Origin: Pseudomonadota bacterium | GTDB taxonomy: Bacteria; Pseudomonadota; Gammaproteobacteria; Burkholderiales; Thiobacteraceae | Reading direction: 5' to 3' | DNA length: 64,000 nucleotides | NCBI GenBank assembly: GCA_021812385.1 | Contig: JAKANO010000001.1 | Coordinates: forward strand, 124,001-188,000 | Program-made: the position numbers and the translations under genes | Part shown: one piece after another, positions 17,630 through 26,279 of the stretch | Layout of the letters: each line of letters starts with the position of its first letter | How positions within the stretch are numbered: the first letter of the stretch is position 1 | Notes under the pieces: generated by a model | What the model was told of the DNA's origin: nothing | Seen by the model: the letters and a program-made list of their open reading frames with translations, nothing else | Database searches by the model: none

Positions 17630-18633
17630 TGCACTTGCGCCATGGTTTGGGCAGGGGTCTGGGCCGGGGTCTGGGTAGCCGCGCTCGGCGTGGTCTGAAA
17701 GTGATGCAGGTAGAAGTACTGCTCAGACAACCGGTCGTGGATGGCGGCTAGGTCGGTCTGCACTTGATCCAGATATTCATGCAGCACCACTGGCGTCAGG
17801 CCTTCCACTTTCATGCCGGTGACGCGGCGCCAGGCCAGGCGCACCGCGCGCATCGGCGCGACATGGTGCGGCAGCGCGGCGAGGCAGCCTTCGATCTCGC
17901 TCAGGCAGTGCACCACGGTGCGCGGAAAGTCCTGGTTGGTCAGCATGTAGCTGACGACTTGGCCGGGGCGAACATGCACGCCGACATGGCGCCGATACAT
18001 CTGGTAGGCCGAGAGCGTGGTCAGCACGCTCATCCACAAGCGCTCTTGAATGGCATCCGGCAGCACGTCGCCGCCCGGCGTGAGAATCGCGCAGTTCACG
18101 TCCAGGATGCGCGTGGTCATGTCGGCGCGCTCCTGATTGCGCCCCAGTTTGATGAATTGATAGGCCAGGTCGTGGCTCATGGAACCCATGAGCAGGCCGA
18201 CGATGGATTGCCGGCCCTCGATGATGCCGTTCAGTACTTGGTAGCGCTGGCCGCGACCCGCTACGGCTTTGGAGGCGTTTTCCTTGGCGTAGAGATACAG
18301 GCTGTTGATGCGTTCCCACATTTCGTTCGGCAGCACTTCGCGGAAGGTGCGGGTGTTCTCGCGGGCGAGGCGGGTGCAGGCCAGGATCGAGCTGGGATTG
18401 CGCTCGTCCTCAATCAGGAAGCGCATGATGTTGTCTTCGTTGGCTTCGCTGTAGGACTTGCGGAACTGGCTGTCCAGGCCGGCCACCTTGAGCAGCACGT
18501 CCCAGCCGAAGGACGCGCCGCGCGGCAAATCGAGCAGCAGCTTGGTGGTGGTGTTGATCAGGCGCGCGGTGTTCTCGCTGCGCTCGAGATAGCGCGCCAT
18601 CCAGTATAGATTTTCGGCGACTCTAGATAACAT
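17626..18633 (-). CDS. Alpha-E domain protein (DUF403)
   Basis: A 335-residue all-helical protein of the alpha-E family, with the typical opening MLSRVAENLYWMARYLERSENTARL and the later GRNQERADMTTRILDVN. Alpha-E proteins are regularly encoded beside circularly permuted ATP-grasp enzymes and are thought to act with them in forming or modifying a peptide; the reaction is not established. The tail carries a short TQTPAQTPAQ repeat. The start shares one base with the stop of the 44-codon ORF before it (TGATG), and the end overlaps the next gene by 4 nt, so the unit is very compact. Confidence 0.92.
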   Translation of the reverse strand: MLSRVAENLYWMARYLERSENTARLINTTTKLLLDLPRGASFGWDVLLKVAGLDSQFRKSYSEANEDNIMRFLIEDERNPSSILACTRLARENTRTFREVLPNEMWERINSLYLYAKENASKAVAGRGQRYQVLNGIIEGRQSIVGLLMGSMSHDLAYQFIKLGRNQERADMTTRILDVNCAILTPGGDVLPDAIQERLWMSVLTTLSAYQMYRRHVGVHVRPGQVVSYMLTNQDFPRTVVHCLSEIEGCLAALPHHVAPMRAVRLAWRRVTGMKVEGLTPVVLHEYLDQVQTDLAAIHDRLSEQYFYLHHFQTTPSAATQTPAQTPAQTMAQVQ

Positions 18634-18767
18634 CAGACACCCCCCATAAAGCTACTGCGCTTGGCCGGCCGGCCTTCGGTCACTCGCCGTACCCGGTTTG
18701 TACTGTCTCGTTCCCTCAAGCCGGCTGGCCTGCGCTCGCGACGCTTTCTGGTGGGTGTCGAGTTCAT
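18633..18767 (-). CDS. Arg-rich 44-residue ORF coupled between ATP-grasp and alpha-E genes
   Basis: The ATG overlaps the ATP-grasp stop (ATGA), with GGAGG ideally placed 5-6 nt upstream inside the last ATP-grasp codons. The stop overlaps the alpha-E ATG (TGATG). The product begins MNSTPTRKRRERRPAGLRER and ends AKRSSFMGGV; it has 13 Arg, 2 Lys and no Cys. The position looks like genuine translational coupling. It could be a small partner or peptide substrate of the neighbouring enzymes. Alternatively it is a mobile short repeat that happens to be open in this frame: the composition reminds me of short Arg-rich ORFs scattered in betaproteobacteria, which I cannot check here. Confidence 0.55.
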   Translation of the reverse strand: MNSTPTRKRRERRPAGLRERDSTNRVRRVTEGRPAKRSSFMGGV

Positions 18768-20218
18768 ATTTCCTCCGTATCCACGATCCAGGTGTCTTTG
18801 CTGCCGCCACCTTGGGAAGAATTGACGATCAGTGAGCCGGCCTTCATGGCCACCCGCGTGAGGCCGCCGGTGGTGACGAATAGCCGATTGGATTGCAGCA
18901 CGAAAGGGCGCAAATCCAGATGACGCGGTACGAGTTGCTCGCCATCCAAGGTAGGCGCGGTGGAAATATCCAGCGTTGGCTGCGCCATGTAGTTGCGCGG
19001 ATTTTCGCGGATCAGGTCGGCAAAGTGGGCGCGTTCTTCCTCGCTGGCACGTGGGCCGATCAGCATGCCGTAGCCGCCGGATTCGTTGGCGGGTTTGACC
19101 ACCAGCTTGTCCAGGTTCGCCAGCACGTAGTCGCGCTGATCCTCGAACATGCACAGGTAGCTCGGCACGTTGGGAATGATCGGGTCCTGGTCCAGGTAGT
19201 ACTTGATGATCTGCGGCACGAAGGTGTACACCACCTTGTCGTCGGCCACGCCCGAGCCGGGGGCGTTGGCGATGCCGACATGGCCCTTGCGCCAGGCGCG
19301 CATCAGGCCCGGCACGCCGAGCGTGGAGTCGGGGCGGAACGCTTCCGGGTCCATGAAGTCGTCGTCGATGCGGCGATAGATCACGTCGACGCGGGTCAGC
19401 CCGGTGACGGTTTTCATGAAAACGTAGTCGTCCTTGTCCACGATCAAGTCCGAGCCTTCCACCAGATACGCGCCCATCTGCTGCGCCAGATAGCTGTGCT
19501 CGAAATAAGCGGAATTGAAGATGCCGGGGGTGAGCACGGCGACCACCGGCCAGTTGGTCTGGCGCGGCGACAGTGCGGCCAGCGTGTCGTAGAGTTGGGT
19601 CGGGTAGTCGTCGACCGGGAGGATGGTGCTGGACTGGAAAACTTCCGGGAACAAGCGCTTCATCACCTCGCGGTTGCCCAGCATATAAGATACGCCGGAG
19701 GGCACGCGCAGATTGTCTTCCAGCACATACACCACGCCATCCTTGTCGCGCACCAAGTCAGTGCCGCAGATATGCGCCCAGACACCAAAGCGGGGCGTGA
19801 TGCCCCGGCACTGCGCGCGGAAATTCTTGGAGCCGGCCAGGACCTCGATCGGGAATACCCCGTCCTTGACGATGCGCTGCTCGTTGTACAGATCGTCGAT
19901 GAACAGATTGAGCGCGCACAGGCGCTGCTTCAGGCCTTCCTCGATGCGCAGCCATTCCGACTTGGCGATGGTGCGCGGCACGATGTCGAAAGGCCAGGCG
20001 CGGTCGATGTTGGTGCCTTCGCTGTAGACCGTAAAGGTGATGCCCATGGTCAAGATCGCCGCCTCGACCGCTTGCCGGCGCGTTTCCAATTCGCCGGGCG
20101 GCAGCGCGTTCAGGTAGTCGAACAGCGCCTGCGCCGCCGGGCGCGGCTGTCCATCCCCGCCCAGCAGCTCGTCGAAGGCGGTATTGGCGCCGTACTCGTT
20201 TTCATTGATCTGGATCAT
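18764..20218 (-). CDS. Circularly permuted ATP-grasp protein (DUF404/DUF407 type)
   Basis: A 484-residue member of the circularly permuted ATP-grasp type 2 family, related to glutathionylspermidine-synthase-like amide ligases. Typical sequences are VYSEGTNIDRAWPFDIVPR, LFIDDLYNEQRIVKDGVFP, YVLEDNLRVPSGVSYMLGNR and the ATP-site region VVKPANESGGYGMLIGPRAS. It would form amide bonds with ATP; substrates are unknown. First gene of a four-gene minus-strand operon with the small Arg-rich ORF, the alpha-E protein and the 411-residue protein. Its start is in a divergent gap shared with comEC that contains a palindromic repeat. Confidence 0.92.
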   Translation of the reverse strand: MIQINENEYGANTAFDELLGGDGQPRPAAQALFDYLNALPPGELETRRQAVEAAILTMGITFTVYSEGTNIDRAWPFDIVPRTIAKSEWLRIEEGLKQRLCALNLFIDDLYNEQRIVKDGVFPIEVLAGSKNFRAQCRGITPRFGVWAHICGTDLVRDKDGVVYVLEDNLRVPSGVSYMLGNREVMKRLFPEVFQSSTILPVDDYPTQLYDTLAALSPRQTNWPVVAVLTPGIFNSAYFEHSYLAQQMGAYLVEGSDLIVDKDDYVFMKTVTGLTRVDVIYRRIDDDFMDPEAFRPDSTLGVPGLMRAWRKGHVGIANAPGSGVADDKVVYTFVPQIIKYYLDQDPIIPNVPSYLCMFEDQRDYVLANLDKLVVKPANESGGYGMLIGPRASEEERAHFADLIRENPRNYMAQPTLDISTAPTLDGEQLVPRHLDLRPFVLQSNRLFVTTGGLTRVAMKAGSLIVNSSQGGGSKDTWIVDTEEI

Positions 20219-20527
20219 GTTGGATGCGCTCCGTTACTGGATCCTTAGCAGAAACCGTACCTGATTTGATTTTGCCTAAAAATGGCAATGCATTTACCAC
20301 AGAGACACAGAGGCACAGAGAAAAGCAAGACAAGAAATAATGAAATAACAACCGTCACCTCTCTGGTGAAACCTGAGCGCGGTGCTTATCTATTCGTTTT
20401 CAACTCCGTGCCTCTGTGGTGAACTGTTTTTTATAGATTTAAGCCTTCTCGAAGAGAATGCTTTTGTCATTGTGTGATAAATTGCCCTGCTATTAAAAAA
20501 ACAATGTTCTGATGGGGAGGGCGTTCC
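20219..20527. other. Divergent intergenic region between ATP-grasp operon and comEC
   Basis: Most of it is occupied by the palindromic CACAGAG element (20296-20421). Promoters for the two divergent units must lie here, but no clear box pair can be picked. GGGGAGG at about 20513-20519 is the comEC ribosome site. Confidence 0.5.
20296..20421. repeat. CACAGAG palindromic element, copy A
   Basis: The left arm has repeated cacagag units (accacagagacacagagg and on to 20320); the right arm ctccgtgcctctgtggtg (20404-20421) is its reverse complement with a few changes. About 83 nt lie between. A second element with the same arm sequence is at 46231-46340, so this is a dispersed repeat family resembling a MITE or REP-type element. 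Confidence 0.75.
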
Positions 20528-22882
20528 TTGCGTCTGGGGATTTTGGCTTTTGTAGCAGGAATTGCTTGCTTGCAGCAGCAGGGCGGCTTGCCGCCGCTGT
20601 CCTGGGCGCTGCTGCTGTTGCTGACGCCGCTGGTTTTTTGGGTCAAACCCAGCGTGCTGCGGCGCGGTTTATGCGTGGCTGCGGCCTTTGCCGCGGGCTT
20701 TTTTTGGGCCGCCGGTTTTGCTACCTGGCGTTTGTCCGATGCGCTGCCGCAAGCCTGGGAGGGCAAGGACATCCAGGTGATCGGCGTGGTGTCCGCGCTG
20801 CCGCAATTTACCGAGCGCGGCGTGCGCTTCGAGTTTGATGTCGAACAAGTGCTCACGCCGAACGCCCATGTGCCGCATCATATTCAGCTGGTTTGGTTTA
20901 CGCGCGCCGTCGATGCCGAAGCCTATGACAGCGAAGGCGCGCATTTGAATCCGAGTCGACTGCGCGCCGGCGAGCGTTGGCAATTCGTGCTGCGCTTGAA
21001 ACGCCCGCACGGTACGGCCAATCCGCAAGGCTTCGATTTCGAGGCATGGCTGTTGGAGCAAAATATCCGCGCCACGGGTTATGTGCGCAAAGAGCCGGAT
21101 AACTTTCGTTTGAATCAATTGGTGCTGCGCCCCGGCTATCTCATCGAGCGCGTGCGCGACAGCGTGGCGCTACGCTTGAAACGCGTGTTGCAGGACGGCG
21201 CCTACAGTAATGTGCTGACAGCCTTGGCCATCGGCGATCAGCACGGGATTCCGCAAACGCAGTGGCGCATCTTCTTGCGCACCGGCGTGAATCACTTGAT
21301 CAGCATTTCCGGCCTGCACATCACCTTGTTTTCGAGTTTGATATTTTTATTGGCGCAAGCGCTATGGCGGCGCAGTGCGCGCGCCACGCAATGGTTGCCG
21401 GCACGCAAAGCGGCGGTGCTGTTCGGTGTTGCGGCGGCGCTTTCCTATGCCTTAGTCACCGGCTTCGCGGTGCCGGCGCAGCGCACCTTGTACATGCTGG
21501 CTATCGTGGCCATGGCCTTGTGGTTCGATCGCCTGTCCTCGCCATCGCGGGTATTGGCGCTGGCCTTGCTGGTGGTGGTGGTGTTCGATCCCTGGGCGGT
21601 GTTGTCGCCGGGGTTTTGGCTGTCGTTCGGCGCGGTGGGCGTGATTTTTTATATCCTCAGTCAGCGTATCGGCGCGGAAAAACCTTGGCTTCAAGCACTG
21701 CGAGTGCAGGGTGCTGTGACCTTGGCGCTGGTGCCGACGATGCTGCTGTTGTTCCAGCAAGTTTCTATCGTTTCACCCTTCGCCAATGCGATTGCGATTC
21801 CGGTGGTGAGTTATTTGATCGTGCCCTTGACCTTGCTCGGCGCATTTTTGCCGCTGGATTTTCCGTTGCATATCGCGCATGCAATCATGGCGCAGCTGAT
21901 GCGTTTGCTGGCGTGGTTCGCGCAAGTGCCGGATGCGATTTGGCAACAGCATGCGCCGCCTTTTTGGACAGTGGCCATCGCCGTGGCGGGCAGCGCCTGG
22001 ATGCTGGCGCCGCGCGGCTTGCCGGCGCGTTGGGCGGGAGCGTGCCTCTTGTTGCCGATGTTTTTATGGGCGCCAGCGCCCTTACCGACAGGCATGGTGC
22101 AGCTCACGGCGCTGGACGTGGGGCAGGGCTTGGCGCTGGTGGTGCGAACGCAGCAGCACGCGCTGGTGTACGACACGGGAGCGAGCTATAGCAGCGAAGT
22201 CGATGCCGGCGCGCGCACCGTATTGCCCTATCTACGCGCCAGCGGCATCAAGGCGCTGGATGGTTTGGTGATCTCGCACGCCGACAACGATCACAGCGGC
22301 GGCGCGATTTCCGTATTGGATGGCGTGCCGGTGTCCTGGCTGCTGTCGAGCTTGCCGGCGGAAAATAGGATTGTGCAACACGGCGTGCATTCGGTTACTT
22401 GCGTGGTGGGGCAACACTGGGTTTGGGATGGCGTCGCGTTCGAAATCTTGCATCCCCGGTTTGATTCCTACACGGAAAAACACAAGAGCAATGATCGCGG
22501 TTGCGTCCTGCGCATTGTCGCTGGACCGCATGTGCTGCTGCTGCCTGCGGACATCGAGGCGAAAAGCGAGCGCGAGCTGTTGGCGCGCGATGCACAGGCT
22601 TTGCGCGCCGAAGTGCTCATCGTTCCGCATCACGGCAGCCGTACATCCTCCACGCCGGAGTTTGTGGCGGCGGTGCAGCCATCGGTGGCCGTGTTTACCG
22701 TCGGCTATCGCAACCGCTTTCGCCATCCGCGACCCGAGGTGGTGGAGCGCTATCGCGATCTTAAGGCGCAACTTTTGCAAAGCGATGCGGATGGGGCGAT
22801 TGAGATCATGGCACCCAGCGACGGGCCGCTGGATATCGCGGCTTATAGAAAGCAAAACCCCCGCTATTGGCGGGGGTTTTGA
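20528..22882 (+). CDS. comEC: ComEC/Rec2 family DNA-uptake channel protein
   Basis: Inner-membrane protein that forms the channel for transport of single-stranded DNA in natural transformation. Start TTG 20528 behind GGGGAGG gives 784 residues, normal for the Gram-negative type. Order: two N-terminal membrane segments, a DUF4131-like periplasmic part (about 80-200), the Competence channel domain with many membrane helices (about 215-500), including GVNHLISISGLHITLF, and a C-terminal metallo-beta-lactamase-like domain with HADNDH at 584-589 and later PHHGSRTSS. The last codons form a perfect terminator hairpin. No other competence genes are nearby, as is usual. Confidence 0.93.
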   Translation: MRLGILAFVAGIACLQQQGGLPPLSWALLLLLTPLVFWVKPSVLRRGLCVAAAFAAGFFWAAGFATWRLSDALPQAWEGKDIQVIGVVSALPQFTERGVRFEFDVEQVLTPNAHVPHHIQLVWFTRAVDAEAYDSEGAHLNPSRLRAGERWQFVLRLKRPHGTANPQGFDFEAWLLEQNIRATGYVRKEPDNFRLNQLVLRPGYLIERVRDSVALRLKRVLQDGAYSNVLTALAIGDQHGIPQTQWRIFLRTGVNHLISISGLHITLFSSLIFLLAQALWRRSARATQWLPARKAAVLFGVAAALSYALVTGFAVPAQRTLYMLAIVAMALWFDRLSSPSRVLALALLVVVVFDPWAVLSPGFWLSFGAVGVIFYILSQRIGAEKPWLQALRVQGAVTLALVPTMLLLFQQVSIVSPFANAIAIPVVSYLIVPLTLLGAFLPLDFPLHIAHAIMAQLMRLLAWFAQVPDAIWQQHAPPFWTVAIAVAGSAWMLAPRGLPARWAGACLLLPMFLWAPAPLPTGMVQLTALDVGQGLALVVRTQQHALVYDTGASYSSEVDAGARTVLPYLRASGIKALDGLVISHADNDHSGGAISVLDGVPVSWLLSSLPAENRIVQHGVHSVTCVVGQHWVWDGVAFEILHPRFDSYTEKHKSNDRGCVLRIVAGPHVLLLPADIEAKSERELLARDAQALRAEVLIVPHHGSRTSSTPEFVAAVQPSVAVFTVGYRNRFRHPRPEVVERYRDLKAQLLQSDADGAIEIMAPSDGPLDIAAYRKQNPRYWRGF
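22854..22880. terminator. Bidirectional terminator inside last codons of comEC
   Basis: An 11-bp perfect stem (aaaacccccgc / gcgggggtttt) with loop tattg, flanked by A-run and T-run so it works on both strands. It lies entirely before the last bases of the comEC stop, so coding and terminator overlap; it also serves the convergent psiF-like gene. Confidence 0.85.
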
Positions 22883-22900
22883 GGGTGGGCCTGAAAAATA

Positions 22901-23230
22901 TTATTTCTTGGCGCCGCCCTTCAAGCATTCGCTCATGAATTTTTTGCGCTCAGGACCTTTCAAGGCTTTTTCCTTGGCTTCTTTGTTGCAGTTTTGCATT
23001 TTCTGTTGCTGCGGGGTGAGTTCTTTTTTCGGTTCTGCGGCAGCGGCCGGCTTGTTGCTCAGGCAGGATTTCATGAAGGCTTTACGATCAGCTCCTGTCA
23101 GCGCTTTTTCCTTGGCTTCTTTGTTGCAATCCGCCATTTTGCTTTGCTGCGCGGTAGGGGCTTTTTCGTCTTTGGCGAAGGCGGCGCCGGTGGCTAGGGT
23201 CAGGCAGAGTGCGATTAATAGTTTTTTCAT
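22901..23230 (-). CDS. psiF: PsiF-repeat periplasmic protein
   Basis: A 109-residue exported protein with signal peptide MKKLLIALCLTLATGAAFA. It contains two PsiF repeats, MADCNKEAKEKALTGADRKA and MQNCNKEAKEKALKGPERKK, each with a later Cys (KSCL, SECL), giving two Cys pairs that may form disulfides. PsiF is named from phosphate-starvation induction in E. coli; its function is unknown. No Pho box could be recognised with confidence upstream. It converges on comEC with a shared terminator. Confidence 0.85.
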   Translation of the reverse strand: MKKLLIALCLTLATGAAFAKDEKAPTAQQSKMADCNKEAKEKALTGADRKAFMKSCLSNKPAAAAEPKKELTPQQQKMQNCNKEAKEKALKGPERKKFMSECLKGGAKK

Positions 23231-23423
23231 TTAATACTCCTCACAAGGGTGGTTGGGGTAAACAACAATGCCATTGTAATGACGTGGACATTCTTTGGCT
23301 AGCAGCGTCAGGACAAGGAGCTAGCTGCATCTCAATAACGATTGAGCTAGGCCGCGGTTGACCAGAATGCTGTTTAAACAAACATTAACTTAAAGGGCTT
23401 GCGGGCTGTGTTAGCGTGGAAGC

Positions 23424-23831
23424 ATGAGAAAAATCCAGAAAAAACTGATATTGGGTGTGGGCGTGTCAGTGCTGTTTGGGGCGCTGACTGGATGTGAAAC
23501 CATCGCCCTGACTGCGCTGGGTATTGGCGCTTCTACCGGGGTTTCACATACCTTGAGCGGGATTACCTATCGTACTTTCACTGAGCCGATGCCCAGGGTC
23601 AAGGGAGCAAGCTTAAAGGCTTTGCAGCGCATGCGCATTAAGGTTGCTTCAACCGGCAAGATCGAACACGGCGAGTCCATTACGGCAAATGCCGTTGACC
23701 GGGATATCAGTATCGAGCTGGAGGCCATTAGCCCGAACACCACGCGCATCCGTGTCACGGCGAGCAGCGGCCTGTTTCGCGATAGCGCCACGGCAACGGA
23801 AATTATCATGCAAACAGAACATTTCCTCTAA
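23424..23831 (+). CDS. DUF3568-like lipoprotein
   Basis: A 135-residue protein with a type II signal sequence ending in the lipobox LTGC, so the mature protein is probably a membrane-anchored lipoprotein starting at Cys25. The rest (TYRTFTEPMPRVKGASLKAL and ISIELEAISPNTTRIRVTAS) fits the small DUF3568 family of periplasmic lipoproteins. Function unknown. It is followed after 18 nt by another exported protein, probably in one transcript. Confidence 0.8.
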   Translation: MRKIQKKLILGVGVSVLFGALTGCETIALTALGIGASTGVSHTLSGITYRTFTEPMPRVKGASLKALQRMRIKVASTGKIEHGESITANAVDRDISIELEAISPNTTRIRVTASSGLFRDSATATEIIMQTEHFL

Positions 23832-23849
23832 ACCCAAAAGGAGCAAATC

Positions 23850-24785
23850 ATGCTGAAGCCATTTAGCCTTAATACGCTTGTATTCGCTTTGAGTTTGATT
23901 TGGATGTGGCCAAGCTGGGCTGGCGATGACACCACGGTGCTGATGACGCAGTCGAGCACCATGGATCAACTGACGCGTAAGCAAAGCACTGCTACGACCA
24001 CCTCGAAATTTGCAAGTGACTTCAGCACCTTTTCCGGATCACAGGAAAATGCGGAGGCGCTGATCATGGGGCTGCGCAATGGCACGTCGATTACCTTGGT
24101 TGGGGAGAATGCCGGAGCCACCATAACGCCACCCACCAAACCCATGGGCTATGGCAATACTTACATTTCGCTGAGTTTGGCCAAGGCGCAACTTGCACAG
24201 TACGGCATCACGGAGCCGACGCCGCAGCAAATTAATACGGCACTAATGGGCGGCACGTTGACCACACCATCGGTTGCTGCAGATGGCAAGGTCTTGACTA
24301 AGACGGTGACGCTGGATGGCATCCTTACGCAACGCGCTGCCGGCCTGGGTTGGGGGCAGATCGCGAAAGCCAATGGCTTCAAGTTGGGGCAGGTCATCAG
24401 CGACATGAAAGCGACGAATAAGCGCATTGCAGCAGAGCATACGCACCTGAGTAAGGCCGTGACTGATACCGCTGCCAAGCACGAAAACACCCATAAAACC
24501 ACCTACAAATCGACACATTCAAGCATTAAGTCCGCCGCAGAATGGCATCCTGAAAAATACAAGTACAGCAGATCGGATCGCGGCATCACAACTGCGTTGA
24601 GTGGGGGTGGTGTGGTTTACGGGGAACGGCAACAAAAATTCAGCACGAATGCGAGCGGGCTAAACCGCCAAGCTGCCAGCAGTGCGTCGTACACGCAGCG
24701 CGTCAATATCGTCACGGCTACGGGCGAGTCCGCAGTGCACGGTAACTCGCTTAACGCTGCGGGTCGCAGCAAAGGCCCAAAGTAA
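23850..24785 (+). CDS. Exported protein of unknown function
   Basis: A 311-residue protein with an N-terminal signal peptide (MLKPFSLNTLVFALSLIWMW, cleavage after SWA). AAAAGGAG lies 7-8 nt before the ATG. The mature part is rich in Ser, Thr and Ala. A middle part, LDGILTQRAAGLGWGQIAKA followed by GFKLGQVISDM, is reminiscent of short motifs in secreted proteins of Burkholderiales and Nitrosomonadales that lack known function. A Lys/His/Thr-rich stretch (about 205-225) and a Gly/Ser-rich tail follow. No catalytic motif is seen. It lies behind a lipoprotein gene and before a strong terminator. Confidence 0.7.
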   Translation: MLKPFSLNTLVFALSLIWMWPSWAGDDTTVLMTQSSTMDQLTRKQSTATTTSKFASDFSTFSGSQENAEALIMGLRNGTSITLVGENAGATITPPTKPMGYGNTYISLSLAKAQLAQYGITEPTPQQINTALMGGTLTTPSVAADGKVLTKTVTLDGILTQRAAGLGWGQIAKANGFKLGQVISDMKATNKRIAAEHTHLSKAVTDTAAKHENTHKTTYKSTHSSIKSAAEWHPEKYKYSRSDRGITTALSGGGVVYGERQQKFSTNASGLNRQAASSASYTQRVNIVTATGESAVHGNSLNAAGRSKGPK

Positions 24786-24800
24786 AATCGGTACAGAAAT

Positions 24801-24828
24801 AAAAATGCCCCGCTGTCGGGGCATTTTT
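24801..24828. terminator. Bidirectional Rho-independent terminator
   Basis: A 12-bp perfect stem (aaaaatgccccg / cggggcattttt) with loop ctgt and T-run on either strand. It separates the exported-protein gene from the convergent lyase gene. Confidence 0.9.
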
Positions 24829-24848
24829 TCAGCGCTGAATGGATGGCA

Positions 24849-26231
24849 TTAGACTTTTCCATCCCTAGCGGCTTTTAATACCAGCGCATCGAATTCCTCG
24901 CGGCTCATGATCTGGTGATGCGCCACGATCTCGCGCACCGGCTTGCCGCTTTTCTCCGATTCCTTGGCGATGTCCGCCGCCTTCATGTAGCCGATGGTGG
25001 GGTTGAGCAGGGTGGCGAGGCCGACGCTGTCGTGAATGAAGGTGTAGCAACGTTCGCGATTGACGATCAGACCCTTGAGATTTTTTTCCGTGGCGGCGTG
25101 CATGGCATTGGTGAGCCAATCCATGGCGTCGAACAGCGCCGAGCCGAGTGCGGGCATCATCACATTCAATTCGAGTTGACCGGCTTGTACCATGTAAGCC
25201 ACGGCCGCGTCTTGTCCCAGCACTTGATAGCACACTTGGTTCAGCATTTCGAACATCACCGGATTGACTTTGCCCGGCATGATGCTGGAGCCCGGCTGCA
25301 CCGGCGGCAGGGTGATCTCGCCGAGGCCGGTGCGCGGGCCGGAGGCGAGCAGGCGCAGATCGTTGGAGATGCGCGTCAGTTCCAAGGCCAGGCCGCGCAT
25401 CGCAGCGGACAGCGTTTGCAAATCCAGCATGGATTGCATTTGCGCGGCGAGATCGGAGGCGACGATGGCTTCATTGGTGAGCTTGGCCAGCTCGGCGGCG
25501 ACGCGCTTTGGATAATCCGGCGCGGTGTTGAGACCGGTGCCGGCGGCGGAACCGCCGAGGCCGATTTCGCACAGGCGCGGACGCGCTGCGGCGATTTGCT
25601 CCCCGGCGCGGCGCAAGGTCCAAGCATAGGCGGCAAACTCGCGCCCTAGCGTCGTGGGCACGGCGTCTTGCAAATGGGTGCGGCCGCTTTTGACCGTATC
25701 GCGCTCCGCATGGGCGATACGCTCGAATTCACTCGCCATGCTATCTACGGCGGCGAGCAAGCGCGGCAGCTTGGCCAGGCAGGCGAGGCGGATCGCGGTG
25801 GGGATGGTGTCGTTGGTGGACTGACCCATGTTGACGTCGTCGTTGGGATGGATCGGCGCGTATTTGCCTTTTTCACCTCCCAAGGCCACATTGGCCAGAT
25901 TGGCAATGATCTCATTGCTATTCATGTTATGGCTGGTGCCGGCGCCGGCTTGAAAACGGTCGACCACGAATTGATCCAGATGCTCGCCTTGCAATACGCG
26001 CTGGCAGGCGCTGACAATGGCGTCGCGTTTAGCGGCGCTGAGCCAATCGGGCTGGCAATTGGCGTGCGCCGCCGCCAGCTTGATGGCGACATGGGCGCGA
26101 ATAAAATCAGTATCGGGTTTGCGTCCGGATATGGGAAAATTATCCACGGCGCGGGCAGTCTGTACCCCGTACCAGGCATCATGCGGAACTTTAAACTCGC
26201 CGAGCGAGTCTTTCTCATTGCGGAAGGCCAT
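24849..26231 (-). CDS. aspA: Aspartate ammonia-lyase-like enzyme (fumarase/aspartase superfamily)
   Basis: A 460-residue cytosolic lyase. The superfamily signature GSSIMPGKVNP lies at about residues 315-325. Details favour aspartase (L-aspartate to fumarate and ammonia) over class II fumarase: WYGVQTARAVDNFPISGR, FQAGAGTSHNMNSNEIIAN and GRTHLQDAVPTTLGREF resemble aspartases. HPNDDVNMGQSTND and PGKVNP are closer to fumarase C, so fumarase activity cannot be excluded. The gene stands alone on the minus strand, converging on a terminator and diverging from the thioredoxin-like gene at 26280 with only 48 nt between the two starts. Confidence 0.8.
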   Translation of the reverse strand: MAFRNEKDSLGEFKVPHDAWYGVQTARAVDNFPISGRKPDTDFIRAHVAIKLAAAHANCQPDWLSAAKRDAIVSACQRVLQGEHLDQFVVDRFQAGAGTSHNMNSNEIIANLANVALGGEKGKYAPIHPNDDVNMGQSTNDTIPTAIRLACLAKLPRLLAAVDSMASEFERIAHAERDTVKSGRTHLQDAVPTTLGREFAAYAWTLRRAGEQIAAARPRLCEIGLGGSAAGTGLNTAPDYPKRVAAELAKLTNEAIVASDLAAQMQSMLDLQTLSAAMRGLALELTRISNDLRLLASGPRTGLGEITLPPVQPGSSIMPGKVNPVMFEMLNQVCYQVLGQDAAVAYMVQAGQLELNVMMPALGSALFDAMDWLTNAMHAATEKNLKGLIVNRERCYTFIHDSVGLATLLNPTIGYMKAADIAKESEKSGKPVREIVAHHQIMSREEFDALVLKAARDGKV

Positions 26232-26279
26232 AACGCTACTTTCGTTGGACAGAAAAATAATATTTTATAGGAGCATACC

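Noticed and set aside
16076-17698. Long plus-strand open frame of 540 codons opposite the 411-aa and cassette genes
   Set aside because: It runs antisense through genes with clear overlaps and ribosome sites and through the attC-like palindrome; high-GC codon use on the other strand explains the open frame.
18893-20248. Long plus-strand open frame opposite the ATP-grasp gene
   Set aside because: The minus strand encodes a recognisable ATP-grasp family protein over the whole length; the plus frame has no ribosome site or family likeness.
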